Origin: Planctomycetota bacterium | GTDB taxonomy: Bacteria > Planctomycetota > UBA1135 > UBA2386 | Direction: 5' to 3' | Length of the DNA stretch: 47,268 bases | Assembly (NCBI GenBank): GCA_020849665.1 | Contig: JADLFX010000015.1 | Coordinates: 1-47,268 of the forward strand | Shown here: piece by piece, positions 15,799 to 23,062 of the stretch | Layout: every line of letters begins with the position of its first letter | Position numbering within the stretch: position 1 is the first letter of the stretch | Notes under the pieces: generated by a model | What the model saw: only the letters and a program-made list of their open reading frames with translations | The model's database searches: none | Told to the model about the DNA's origin: nothing | Made by a program: the position numbers and the translations under genes

Positions 15799-18645
15799 AT
15801 GGCTTCCGACCTCATCCGTGAGCGGCTCCACGCCGAGTTCGACGCAGCTCCTGGCCACATCGACGCCGTCACGGCGTTGCTGGAGGCCGGCGCCAACGCC
15901 CAGTACATCGCCCGCTACCGGCGCGACGAGGCGGGAGACCTCGGCGAGGAGCGCGTGCTCGCGATCGAGGAGCGCCTGCACTTCCTGCTCGACCTGGAGC
16001 GCCGCAAGGAGGGGATCTGGCAACAGGCCGAGGCCAAGGGTGCCGCCGACCCGGCGCTGCGCCGCGTCCTCGACCACTGCGTGGACCAGGATCAGCTCGA
16101 CGACGTGCTGCAGAGTCTCAAGCCGCGCCGCCGCGGCGAGGCCCTGAGGGCGGAAGAGGCGGGTCTCGGGCCGCTGGCCCTCGCCATCCGCCACCGCACC
16201 CTCGAGAAGGGCCTCGCGGAGGCCGCCGCCGAGTACGTGAACCCGGAGCGCGGCTTGAGCTCGGTGGAGACCGTGCTGGAGGGGACGGCCGTGCTGCTGG
16301 CCGAGCACTTCGCGAGCGATGCCCAGACTCGCGCGCAGATCCGCGAGGAGCTCTCGCGCGGCATGCTCCGGGCCACCGCTGTGGCGCCCGATCGCAAGGA
16401 TGCGCAGCGCTACAAGGACTTCTTCGGCTTCGAGCAGCCGATCCGCAGGGTGCCCGCCAACCGGATGCTGGCTCTTCGGCGCGCCGAGCGCGAGGGGATC
16501 GTCCGACTCGAGCTCTGCCTCCCGGAGGGGCGCGAGCTGCAGATCTTCCGCAAGCGCTTCGACCCCAAGCGTCCCCAGCTGCCCGACGGCGAGGCACCCG
16601 TGGCGGGGTCGAGCGAGCCCGCAGTGGCCGAACCCGCGGTGGAGACTCCGGACATCCAGCCGGCCGTGGATGCCGCCCCTGCAGACCCCGCGCCCGAGGC
16701 CGTGGCGGCGGAGGGCGCGGCGCCGCCCGCTGCCGAGGCCCCTGCAGAGCCCGCTGCCGGCTCGCCCGCGGAGCCATCCACGGAGACCTCCGCCGAGGCG
16801 CCCGCCGCCGACACGCCACGACCCGAGGGCGGCGTCGCGAAGGCAGCGGCCCGGCCCGCCGTCCCGCCCGCGCAGGAGCCGGTCGGCGAGTTCCTCGACC
16901 TCGTGTTCAAGCACGCGTACGAGACCTTCGTGCGGCCCGCTTGCCAGGCCGACATCCTCCGGCGCATCAAGGAGAAGGTCGACCGCGAGACGGTGCGTGC
17001 GTTCGCCCGCAACCTGCGATCGCAGCTGCTCTCGCCGCCGCTCGGCCCCAAGAAGGCGCTGGCGGTGCGCGCCTCGAGCCAGAACGCCTGGTTCGTGATC
17101 CTGGCCGAGGACGGCTCGATCGCCCAGAAGACCACCGTGGCGCTCAACCAGGAGGGCGCCAAGGAGGGCGCCACCGCCATGCTGCGCGAGCTGATCCAGA
17201 AGGAGCAGCCGGCCGGCATCGCGGTCCCGCACGGCCGGCGCCAGGACGCGAGCGATCACCTCGTGCAAGCCGCGGTCGCCGGGCTCGACCCTCGCCCCAT
17301 GGTGATCCCGGTCGACGAGGCCGCTTCGGCGATCTACGCCACGAGCGCCGCGGGGCGCAAGGCGCTGCCGGGCCTGGAGGTGGGCATGCGCACGACCGTG
17401 AGCCTCGGCCGCCGGTTGCAGGATCCCCTGCACGAGCTCGTGCAGATGGACCCCCGCAGCCTCAGCCTCGGCTCGTCCCTGGGCGAGGTGCACCAGGGCC
17501 TCCTGCAGCGCACGCTCGATGCCGTGATCTCCTCGTGCGTGGCACGCGTGGGCACGGACGTCAACCGCGCGGATGCCGAGGCGCTCGCGCGTGTGCCCGG
17601 CATCACCCGCGAGATCGCCCGCGCGATCGTGAAGCAGCGCCAGGACCAGTTCGGCTTCAAGAACCTCGTCGAGCTGGAGAAGGTGCCGGGGCTCGACCCG
17701 GAGCGCACGCGCTGGTTCGTCGGCTTCCTGCGCCTCTACGGCGGGGAGGAGCCACTCGACGCCACGGGCATCCATCCCGAGAACTACGAGCTCGCCCGGC
17801 GCGTGGCCCAGCAGGTGGGCGTGGCGCCGACGGAGCTCGCGGGACGGAACCTGCGCAGCGTCGACATCCAGCCCTTCCTCCAGGAGGGCATGGGACGCCT
17901 GCGGGTCCTCGACGCCCTGCACGCGCTGGCCCACCAGGGCCAGGATCCGCGCGGCGCGTTGAGCGAGACCACCAACCAGGGCGTGGCCACGTTCGCCGAT
18001 CTGAAGGTGGATCAGGAGCTGCGCGGGCGCGTGACCAACCTGACCGAGTTCGGCGCGTTCGTCGACCTCGGCATCGGTCATGACGGCCTCGTGCACATCT
18101 CGCAGATCCCGCCGAACCGGCTCCGCAATCCCGACCAGATGCTGCGTGTCGGCGAGGTGGTGCACGTGTTCGTCACCCACCTGGACGCCGAGTCCAGGAA
18201 GATCTCGCTCTCCATGCACCGGCCGCGCCATGTGACCGAGCAGCGGGCGCCGACCATCGGCGAGCGCATGGACCGGGCGATCGGTCGGGCCGGGCAGGCG
18301 CGCCGCCGCCGCGAGGAGCCCAGGACCGAGGTGCTGAGCCGCGTGGCCCGGCCACCGGAGGGCCGGCGTGGCGACCGCAGGCGCGGGCCGAGGACCGACA
18401 CGCGCGACGGCGGCGGGGGCTCCCCTGCGGGGGGCGACCGCTCGCCCTTCCAGGGCGGCGACCGGAGGCGGGACCGGGACCGCGAGCGCGCACCGGCCGG
18501 CGAACCACGCGTCTTCACCGTGGAGTCGGAGAAGGCGAACGGCGCCGAGGAGAAGAAGGGGTTCAAGGGCGAGTTCCGCTCCTTGGCCGGTCTCAAGGCC
18601 CTCCTGGCCAAGAAGGACGAGCCTGAGCCGAAGGCCGAGGGCTGA
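15799..18645 (+). CDS. tex: divergent Tex-family S1 RNA-binding protein with an Ala/Pro-rich insertion and basic tail
   Basis: A 948-residue Tex relative (usual length about 720-780). Residues 1-260 are the Tex N-terminal helical region. An Ala/Pro/Glu low-complexity insert follows at about 262-358. The YqgF-like domain (about 400-520) lacks the usual DPGxRTG signature, reading ALAVRASSQN at that place. The later Tex signatures are partly kept: DEAASAIYATS, GRRLQDPLHELVQMDPRS. The normal GQYQHDV motif is replaced by GSSLGEVH. Helix-hairpin-helix repeats (about 590-680) and a full S1 domain (about 736-808, TNLTEFGAFVDLGIGHDGLVHIS) are intact. Residues 810-948 form an Arg/Gly/Asp-rich tail. It probably binds RNA during transcription or translation; the altered YqgF domain suggests a non-catalytic variant. 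ATG at 15799 fits the conserved N-terminus. Confidence 0.9.
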   Translation: MASDLIRERLHAEFDAAPGHIDAVTALLEAGANAQYIARYRRDEAGDLGEERVLAIEERLHFLLDLERRKEGIWQQAEAKGAADPALRRVLDHCVDQDQLDDVLQSLKPRRRGEALRAEEAGLGPLALAIRHRTLEKGLAEAAAEYVNPERGLSSVETVLEGTAVLLAEHFASDAQTRAQIREELSRGMLRATAVAPDRKDAQRYKDFFGFEQPIRRVPANRMLALRRAEREGIVRLELCLPEGRELQIFRKRFDPKRPQLPDGEAPVAGSSEPAVAEPAVETPDIQPAVDAAPADPAPEAVAAEGAAPPAAEAPAEPAAGSPAEPSTETSAEAPAADTPRPEGGVAKAAARPAVPPAQEPVGEFLDLVFKHAYETFVRPACQADILRRIKEKVDRETVRAFARNLRSQLLSPPLGPKKALAVRASSQNAWFVILAEDGSIAQKTTVALNQEGAKEGATAMLRELIQKEQPAGIAVPHGRRQDASDHLVQAAVAGLDPRPMVIPVDEAASAIYATSAAGRKALPGLEVGMRTTVSLGRRLQDPLHELVQMDPRSLSLGSSLGEVHQGLLQRTLDAVISSCVARVGTDVNRADAEALARVPGITREIARAIVKQRQDQFGFKNLVELEKVPGLDPERTRWFVGFLRLYGGEEPLDATGIHPENYELARRVAQQVGVAPTELAGRNLRSVDIQPFLQEGMGRLRVLDALHALAHQGQDPRGALSETTNQGVATFADLKVDQELRGRVTNLTEFGAFVDLGIGHDGLVHISQIPPNRLRNPDQMLRVGEVVHVFVTHLDAESRKISLSMHRPRHVTEQRAPTIGERMDRAIGRAGQARRRREEPRTEVLSRVARPPEGRRGDRRRGPRTDTRDGGGGSPAGGDRSPFQGGDRRRDRDRERAPAGEPRVFTVESEKANGAEEKKGFKGEFRSLAGLKALLAKKDEPEPKAEG

Positions 18646-18922
18646 CGTCTTCCTGCGAGTCCCCTCCCGCTCGAGCCCGCATGGTGTGGTTTGCGGGCTA
18701 GCCCGGATCAGCCGGGAACTCTTCCATGGTTTGGCCAACTCCACCCGGGCAAGACCTACGGAACATGGCCAGGAGCCGGCCCGTCGGAGCCTCGGCAGTG
18801 CTTCCCCTCGTAAACGCCGAGTGGTAAAGCCCTCGCCGGGTCGGCGCGGGTAGCCCGCCTGGGCGCCCCCGACGACCTCGTACCTCCTCCTCCCTTCCCT
18901 GCTACGACCACAGGAGTCCTCC
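18646..18922. other. structured intergenic region / 5' leader of the secreted-protein gene
   Basis: Between tex and the secreted protein there are several hairpins: agcccgc/gcgggct at 18674-18699 (possible tex 3' structure, no T-run), ctcggc/gccgag at 18791-18821, and a nested stem gtcgg...ccgac (18840-18873) enclosing gcggg/cccgc. A pyrimidine tract (18880-18905) precedes the ribosome site. I recognise no known riboswitch. Confidence 0.35.
18912..18916 (+). promoter_or_regulatory. ribosome binding site AGGAG
   Basis: AGGAG six bases before the ATG at 18923. One of the best ribosome sites in the window; together with the strong terminator downstream it suggests a highly expressed gene. Confidence 0.8.
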
Positions 18923-20125
18923 ATGCTGTCCCGTTCGCTGGGCGTTCTCTCCGCCTCGCTCCTCTCCGCCGCGCTCTGCGCGCAAGGCTACCTCGGCGAG
19001 AAGCCGGCCATCATCAAGGCCGCGGCCAAGGACACGAACCTCGGCGCCGCCAAGTTCGGTGGCGCGCCCTACCAGGTCCTGTTCGTGCCGCACGCTTCCC
19101 TCCCGGCCAACACCTATGTGGTCGCCCTGACGCTGCCGGGCACGACCGCGGGCTCCTACAAGCTGGAGACCGGCACGTACAACTTCACCACCAACACCTA
19201 CACCAAGAACACCTGGGCCGACGCGCTCAACGTGAGCGGCCAGGAGTTCGCACTGGGCATCTCCGACGACCTGCTGGTGGCCGTGTGGGACCGCGGCTCC
19301 GGTCTCGCGCCGGGCTTCGCGAGCCGCGCGAACCTGACTGCGAACTTCGCCCCGGGCGGGGCCGTGTCGGGTGGCCCGACCGGCTACGTCGACAGCAACC
19401 TGGCCCGGATCAACGGCAAGCTGGCCTTCCTCCACATCCAGGGCTCGGACATCAACGTCGGCGACCTCGACGCCAACACCGGCGCGCTGAGCAACATCCG
19501 CCGCGCGGTCACCAACCCGATCGGTGCCGGCAGCCACTCACCCACTCCGGTGAACGACTCCCAGGGCAACACCTACTCGCTGATGTTCTCGGCGCAGGTG
19601 CCGGCGCGGCAGTCGAATGCGTGGTTTGCCTCCTCGGTGGTCGACGCGGCGCCGACCTTCGAGATGGTGGACACCGCCACCTGGCTGGCCAACGGTGATG
19701 CAAACGCCGGCGACATGGTCAACGCCGAGGCTGCGGGCAGCTACGGCGACTGCCTCCGCTGGGGCGTGCTGGCGATGAGCTCGGCAGTCGTGCCCGCCAC
19801 CGGCGGCACCCTGAACCTGAGCCTGGTCGCCCCCGAGCGTCCCGCCACGCAGCCGCCCTACATCGGGCTCGTCCTGGTCGGCGCCCTGAACTCCAGCGGC
19901 ATCCCGATCCCGACCGTCAACGGCAACCTGTCGATCAACCCGCTCAGCCTCGTCGCGCTGCCCTCTGCGGCGTTCACGCCGGCCGGGTTCCTGAAGTTCA
20001 CCTTCGGCACGCCGCCCCTGGCCCCCAACACCGTCGTGCATGCCCAGCCCGTCCTCTTCGACGCGGCGGGCGCTCCGGGCAGCCAGGTCTACCTCGGCAA
20101 CACCAGCTACATCGTGGCTCAGTGA
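18923..20125 (+). CDS. secreted protein of unknown function, beta-rich
   Basis: A 400-residue exported protein without a domain I recognise. Residues 1-20 are a clear signal peptide; the predicted cleavage is ALCA|Q, giving an N-terminal Gln. The mature protein is rich in Gly, Ala, Thr, Asn and Val with alternating hydrophobic positions (SYKLETGTYNFTTNTYT; TLNLSLVAPERP), as in beta-sandwich extracellular proteins. A short motif DINVGDLDANTG resembles the loops of secreted, calcium-binding repeat proteins, but I cannot prove that. It has a strong ribosome site and is followed by an 11-bp terminator hairpin, so it is a single-gene unit. Codon use matches its neighbours. Confidence 0.85.
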   Translation: MLSRSLGVLSASLLSAALCAQGYLGEKPAIIKAAAKDTNLGAAKFGGAPYQVLFVPHASLPANTYVVALTLPGTTAGSYKLETGTYNFTTNTYTKNTWADALNVSGQEFALGISDDLLVAVWDRGSGLAPGFASRANLTANFAPGGAVSGGPTGYVDSNLARINGKLAFLHIQGSDINVGDLDANTGALSNIRRAVTNPIGAGSHSPTPVNDSQGNTYSLMFSAQVPARQSNAWFASSVVDAAPTFEMVDTATWLANGDANAGDMVNAEAAGSYGDCLRWGVLAMSSAVVPATGGTLNLSLVAPERPATQPPYIGLVLVGALNSSGIPIPTVNGNLSINPLSLVALPSAAFTPAGFLKFTFGTPPLAPNTVVHAQPVLFDAAGAPGSQVYLGNTSYIVAQ

Positions 20126-20184
20126 GGGTGTCGCACCGCCAAGGCGGTGCACCCAGACGGAACGGACACTGACGTGTCTCGTGC

Positions 20185-20220
20185 AACGGGGTGGCGCAAG
20201 CCACCCCGTTGTCGTTTCAT
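20185..20220 (+). terminator. intrinsic terminator with GNRA tetraloop
   Basis: A perfect 11-bp stem (aacggggtggc 20185-20195 / gccaccccgtt 20200-20210) closes a GCAA loop, a GNRA tetraloop, and is followed by gtcgtttcat. The T-run is weak, but the stem is very stable and sits 60 bases after the secreted-protein stop. It also rules out an in-frame GTG start for the next gene at 20191, because that codon lies in the stem. Confidence 0.8.
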
Positions 20221-20226
20221 CCGGGC

Positions 20227-20895
20227 ATGGCCGCGGCTCCCAGCGAAACCATCCTCGTCGTGCCCCGCGCCGCGTTCTTCGCCGGCGACTGGCCGCAGGG
20301 CTTCCTGCCCGCCCAGGAATTGCCGGCCGACCACTCGGTGCGGGCGCTGGAGGCAGCGGGACTGTGGGTGGCCCGCGATGCCGCGGAGCAGGACGAGTCG
20401 CTCAAGCAGCTCATCCCGTACTGCGTGGTGGTCCGAGCGGGGTCGGTGTTCTGCGTCGAACGCCTGCCGAGGGGGGGCGAGGCGCGCCTCCATGGGCTGC
20501 TCTCGATAGGGATCGGCGGGCACGTGAGCGTTCCCCCTGGCAGCAGCCCGGCCCTCGAATCCGCCCCTGGCGCCGTGGAACGCGGGTTGGCCCGCGAACT
20601 GGCCGAGGAACTGGTCCTGCCCCCTGGGCCACCCCCGTCGCCGACGTTCCTGGGCCTGCTCAACGACGACGCAACCCCGGTCGGGCGCGTGCACGTGGGG
20701 CTGGTCTACCGGTGGGAACCGGCGGTGCCTGCGGCCGGAGGTTCGGTGCAGGTCAGGGTCCGTGAAATCTCCAAGCTCCGGGGCAGTTTCGAGAGCCTTG
20801 CCGCCCAAAACCCCGTCTGGCAAGATCGGACGCGATTCGAATCCTGGTCTTGGATCTTGCTCCAGGCGGCTCGCAACGGCCTGGTCACCGGCTAG
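20227..20895 (+). CDS. Nudix-like hydrolase (COG4112-type predicted phosphoesterase)
   Basis: A 222-residue protein. The central part (IPYCVVVRAGSVFCVERL; LHGLLSIGIGGHV) followed by ERGLARELAEELVL forms a Nudix box (GX5EX7REUXEEXGU in loosened form, with RELAEEL intact), which binds a metal and cleaves nucleoside-diphosphate-linked substrates. The opening residues (ETILVVPRAAFF) and the IPY start of the strand match the COG4112 group. Substrate unknown. The ATG at 20227 is chosen because an upstream in-frame GTG at 20191 lies inside the terminator stem of the preceding gene. It is 26 bases from the next small gene, probably one transcript. Confidence 0.78.
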   Translation: MAAAPSETILVVPRAAFFAGDWPQGFLPAQELPADHSVRALEAAGLWVARDAAEQDESLKQLIPYCVVVRAGSVFCVERLPRGGEARLHGLLSIGIGGHVSVPPGSSPALESAPGAVERGLARELAEELVLPPGPPPSPTFLGLLNDDATPVGRVHVGLVYRWEPAVPAAGGSVQVRVREISKLRGSFESLAAQNPVWQDRTRFESWSWILLQAARNGLVTG

Positions 20896-20921
20896 GGCGG
20901 TCCCGAACCTCGCACACCCAA

Positions 20922-21167
20922 ATGTCCAACGGCAAGAACCACGTAGTCCTCGATCGCAAAGGCCGCAAACCCTCCCGGGAGCGGGTCTACGATCTCCTGA
21001 TGAACGCCCGCCAGGCCGACTGGGTGGAGCTCGTCCTGGAGGATGGGCGGAATCTCCAGGGGGCGATCATCTTCAACGAGTTCAAGGGCACTGGGCGGCT
21101 CATCAACGTCGAGAAGGAGATCAGCTTCGACTTCCGGGTCGATCAGGTCTTCGACGTGAAGATCTGA
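20922..21167 (+). CDS. 81-residue protein with a possible Sm/Hfq-like fold
   Basis: A small protein (MSNGKNHVVLDRKGRKPS...) with a predicted N-terminal helix (RERVYDLLMNARQA), then VELVLEDGRNLQGAIIFNEF, then GRLINVEKEI and FDFRVDQVFDV. This order of helix and short strands, including the G-x-x-x-x-G segment VxLxDGxxLxGxI, resembles the Sm1 motif of Hfq and bacterial Sm-like proteins. The Hfq Sm2 hallmark YKHA is absent; its position reads FDFRVDQ. The frame is open further upstream, but the ATG at 20922 follows 26 bases after the Nudix stop. It is small but has the codon bias of real genes. Function is not established; a structural prediction would decide the fold. Confidence 0.75.
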   Translation: MSNGKNHVVLDRKGRKPSRERVYDLLMNARQADWVELVLEDGRNLQGAIIFNEFKGTGRLINVEKEISFDFRVDQVFDVKI

Positions 21168-21712
21168 CCAGCGGAGGGTGCAGAGTCCGGCGGGCGAGCC
21201 TCCCGCGGCGGGTCTCCGGCGATCGCGTGCCGGCGACGTGACCCGCGGACTGTTCCCTCTGCATGCAAGCGGGTGGAGGGAACTAGCCGTTGGGACCGGG
21301 GCCATCGCCTCGCCATCGCTTCCAAGCTGACGAGGCGTCAAGGTGACGGGGCGTGCTGCGTCGCCGGGCGAGAGAAAAAGGCGCCGCCGGAGTTCGGCTC
21401 CGGCGGCACCGCGGGGGAATGCATGCCCGTAGCGGCCGTGGTCTCGTCGAGGCTTACGGCCGAAGGCCCACCGCAGCCCGGCAGGCACGTGGCCCCGGCT
21501 GCGGCAACCGCACCACCGGGCGATCCGGGCCGCCACCCTGATCGCCCGCGACATCGAGAGATCGTGTCCGGTGCCGGTCCCTCCCTGGAGTGTGACCGCC
21601 CCGCACGGGCACCCTCTTTAGGGAGGGCCCTGGGTTCGTTCCAGAACTTTCTTGACGCTCACCACGAGTTCTTGGGGGTGTGCCACCCGACCACCACCAC
21701 CCTGAGGCGGCG
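21168..21712. other. 545-base intergenic region between convergent transcripts
   Basis: No supported coding frame. It holds a perfect 8-bp hairpin (gttccctc/gagggaac, 21252-21283), which may end the plus-strand Nudix/Sm-like transcript, and a strong minus-strand terminator at 21371-21407. That terminator is about 300 bases beyond the stop of the sensor kinase gene, leaving 21408-21712 as either a long 3' untranslated region or a small RNA. I found no known RNA family in it. Confidence 0.5.
21371..21407 (-). terminator. intrinsic terminator of the minus-strand operon
   Basis: Reading the minus strand, gccgccggag (21398-21407) pairs perfectly with ctccggcggc (21383-21392) around a 5-base loop, followed after two bases by CTTTTTCTCT (five consecutive Ts at 21375-21379). 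This is the best classical terminator in the window and must end leftward transcripts from the sensor kinase operon or a small RNA. Confidence 0.85.
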
Positions 21713-23062
21713 TCAGGCGATCCTCGGGAGGCGCACGCGGAACACCGACCCCTGGCCCACGCGGCTCTCGACCTCGATCTGACCTCTGTGGTGCTGGACG
21801 ATCCCGTGGCTGATCGCGAGGCCGAGCCCGGTGCCCTTGTCGACGTCCTTGGTGGTGAAGAACGGCTCGAAGATCCGCTCGAGGACCTCGGGCCGGATGC
21901 CCTCGCCCTGGTCCTCGATGACCAGGAGGGCCGAGTCCCGCTCGGCCTCGGTGCTCAGCCGCACCACGGATCCACTCCGCGAGGCATCGCGAGCGTTCAG
22001 CGCGATGTTCACGAGCACCTGGAGCAGGTGGTTGGCCGATCCGAGCACCTTGGGCGATTCCGGATCGAGGGCCACCTCCAGTTCGATCCCGGCGTTGCGG
22101 AACGGCACCCGGACCAGATCGACCCCCTCCTCGACCAGCGCGTTGAGTTCGAGTGGCTTCAACTGGAACGGGGTCTCCTTAGAGAAGGTGAGCAGGCCCT
22201 GGGTGATCGTGCCGATGCGCCGGGCGTGCTTCTCGATCGCGTCGAGTTCGCGGATCAGCGTCTCGGCCGGGTCTCCGTCGGCGATCCGGTAGCGCAGGAT
22301 CTGCACCTTGTTCTGGATCACCCCCACAGGGTTGTTGATCTCGTGGCTGACGCCCGCGGCGAGCGTGCCGATCGAAGCCAGCTTCTCGCTCAGGGCCAGC
22401 TGCCGGTTCAGGTGCTGCAGCTCGTCCTCCCTCCCGCGCAGGCGCGTGAGGATCGTGGACAGGAAGTAGATCGAGAGCCCCAGCGTGGCCGCGAACGCCC
22501 CCAGCCACAGGCTGAGTCCCTCCCAGCCGATCCGGACGACGTCGAGGAACACGACGCGCGTGCGCTGCACGGGCAGGATGCCGGTCAGTTCACCGATGCC
22601 CAGTCCGGTCACCAGCAGCACCGAGGCGAGGGCGACGACGATCGCGGCGGTGACGGAGAGCAGCAGCGACGCGATGAAGGTGTGGAAGAGGTAGAAGAGG
22701 ATGAACGGGTTGGCGACGCCGCCGCTGAAGTGCAGGATCGCGGTGAGGATGAGCAGGTCGAGCGCGATCTGCAGATCGACGTGGCGCCGCACCTGCGCCG
22801 CGCTGCGACCGCGCAGGCGGGGGAACCAGCCGTGGTAGGCGAGATCCACGAGCAGGGTCGCAGCCGCCAGCAGATAGAGCGGGGCGGGATCCGCGATCAG
22901 ACCCAGGCCACGGCTGGCGACGGCGGAGATCAGGAAGGTGCCCGCGGCAGCCAGCAGGCGCAGCCGGTTGAACCACGCCACCTGCGCGATCAGGCCCGGC
23001 AGCGACGGATCGCCGCGCCCCTGAGCCGGATCGCCGGTCGAGACCGACGGCGGTGCACTCAC
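21713..23062 (-). CDS. membrane sensor histidine kinase with RegB/PrrB-like quinone-binding motif (orphan)
   Basis: A 449-residue sensor kinase. About six transmembrane helices occupy residues 20-190. Between the third and fourth the sequence GGVANPF (114-120) matches the GGxxNPF heptapeptide that binds ubiquinone in RegB/PrrB redox sensors. The catalytic part resembles NtrB: dimerisation domain with phosphorylated His240 (GVSHEINNPVGVIQNK) and an ATP-binding domain with N box NIALNARDA, DQGEGI, FEPFF and GTGLGLAI. There is no receiver domain and no response regulator beside it. The start GTG at 23062 overlaps the metallopeptidase stop by four bases (GTGA), so kinase synthesis is coupled to that gene. 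A terminator lies about 300 bases downstream. Confidence 0.93.
   Translation of the reverse strand: MSAPPSVSTGDPAQGRGDPSLPGLIAQVAWFNRLRLLAAAGTFLISAVASRGLGLIADPAPLYLLAAATLLVDLAYHGWFPRLRGRSAAQVRRHVDLQIALDLLILTAILHFSGGVANPFILFYLFHTFIASLLLSVTAAIVVALASVLLVTGLGIGELTGILPVQRTRVVFLDVVRIGWEGLSLWLGAFAATLGLSIYFLSTILTRLRGREDELQHLNRQLALSEKLASIGTLAAGVSHEINNPVGVIQNKVQILRYRIADGDPAETLIRELDAIEKHARRIGTITQGLLTFSKETPFQLKPLELNALVEEGVDLVRVPFRNAGIELEVALDPESPKVLGSANHLLQVLVNIALNARDASRSGSVVRLSTEAERDSALLVIEDQGEGIRPEVLERIFEPFFTTKDVDKGTGLGLAISHGIVQHHRGQIEVESRVGQGSVFRVRLPRIA

Noticed and set aside
20191..20226. GTG start 12 codons upstream for the Nudix-like protein
   Set aside because: The codon lies inside the perfect terminator stem of the previous gene; the ATG at 20227 is preferred.
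21630..21650. tRNA-like T-arm (ctgggttcgttccag)
   Set aside because: Only a 4-bp stem, and no acceptor or anticodon arms can be folded around it.
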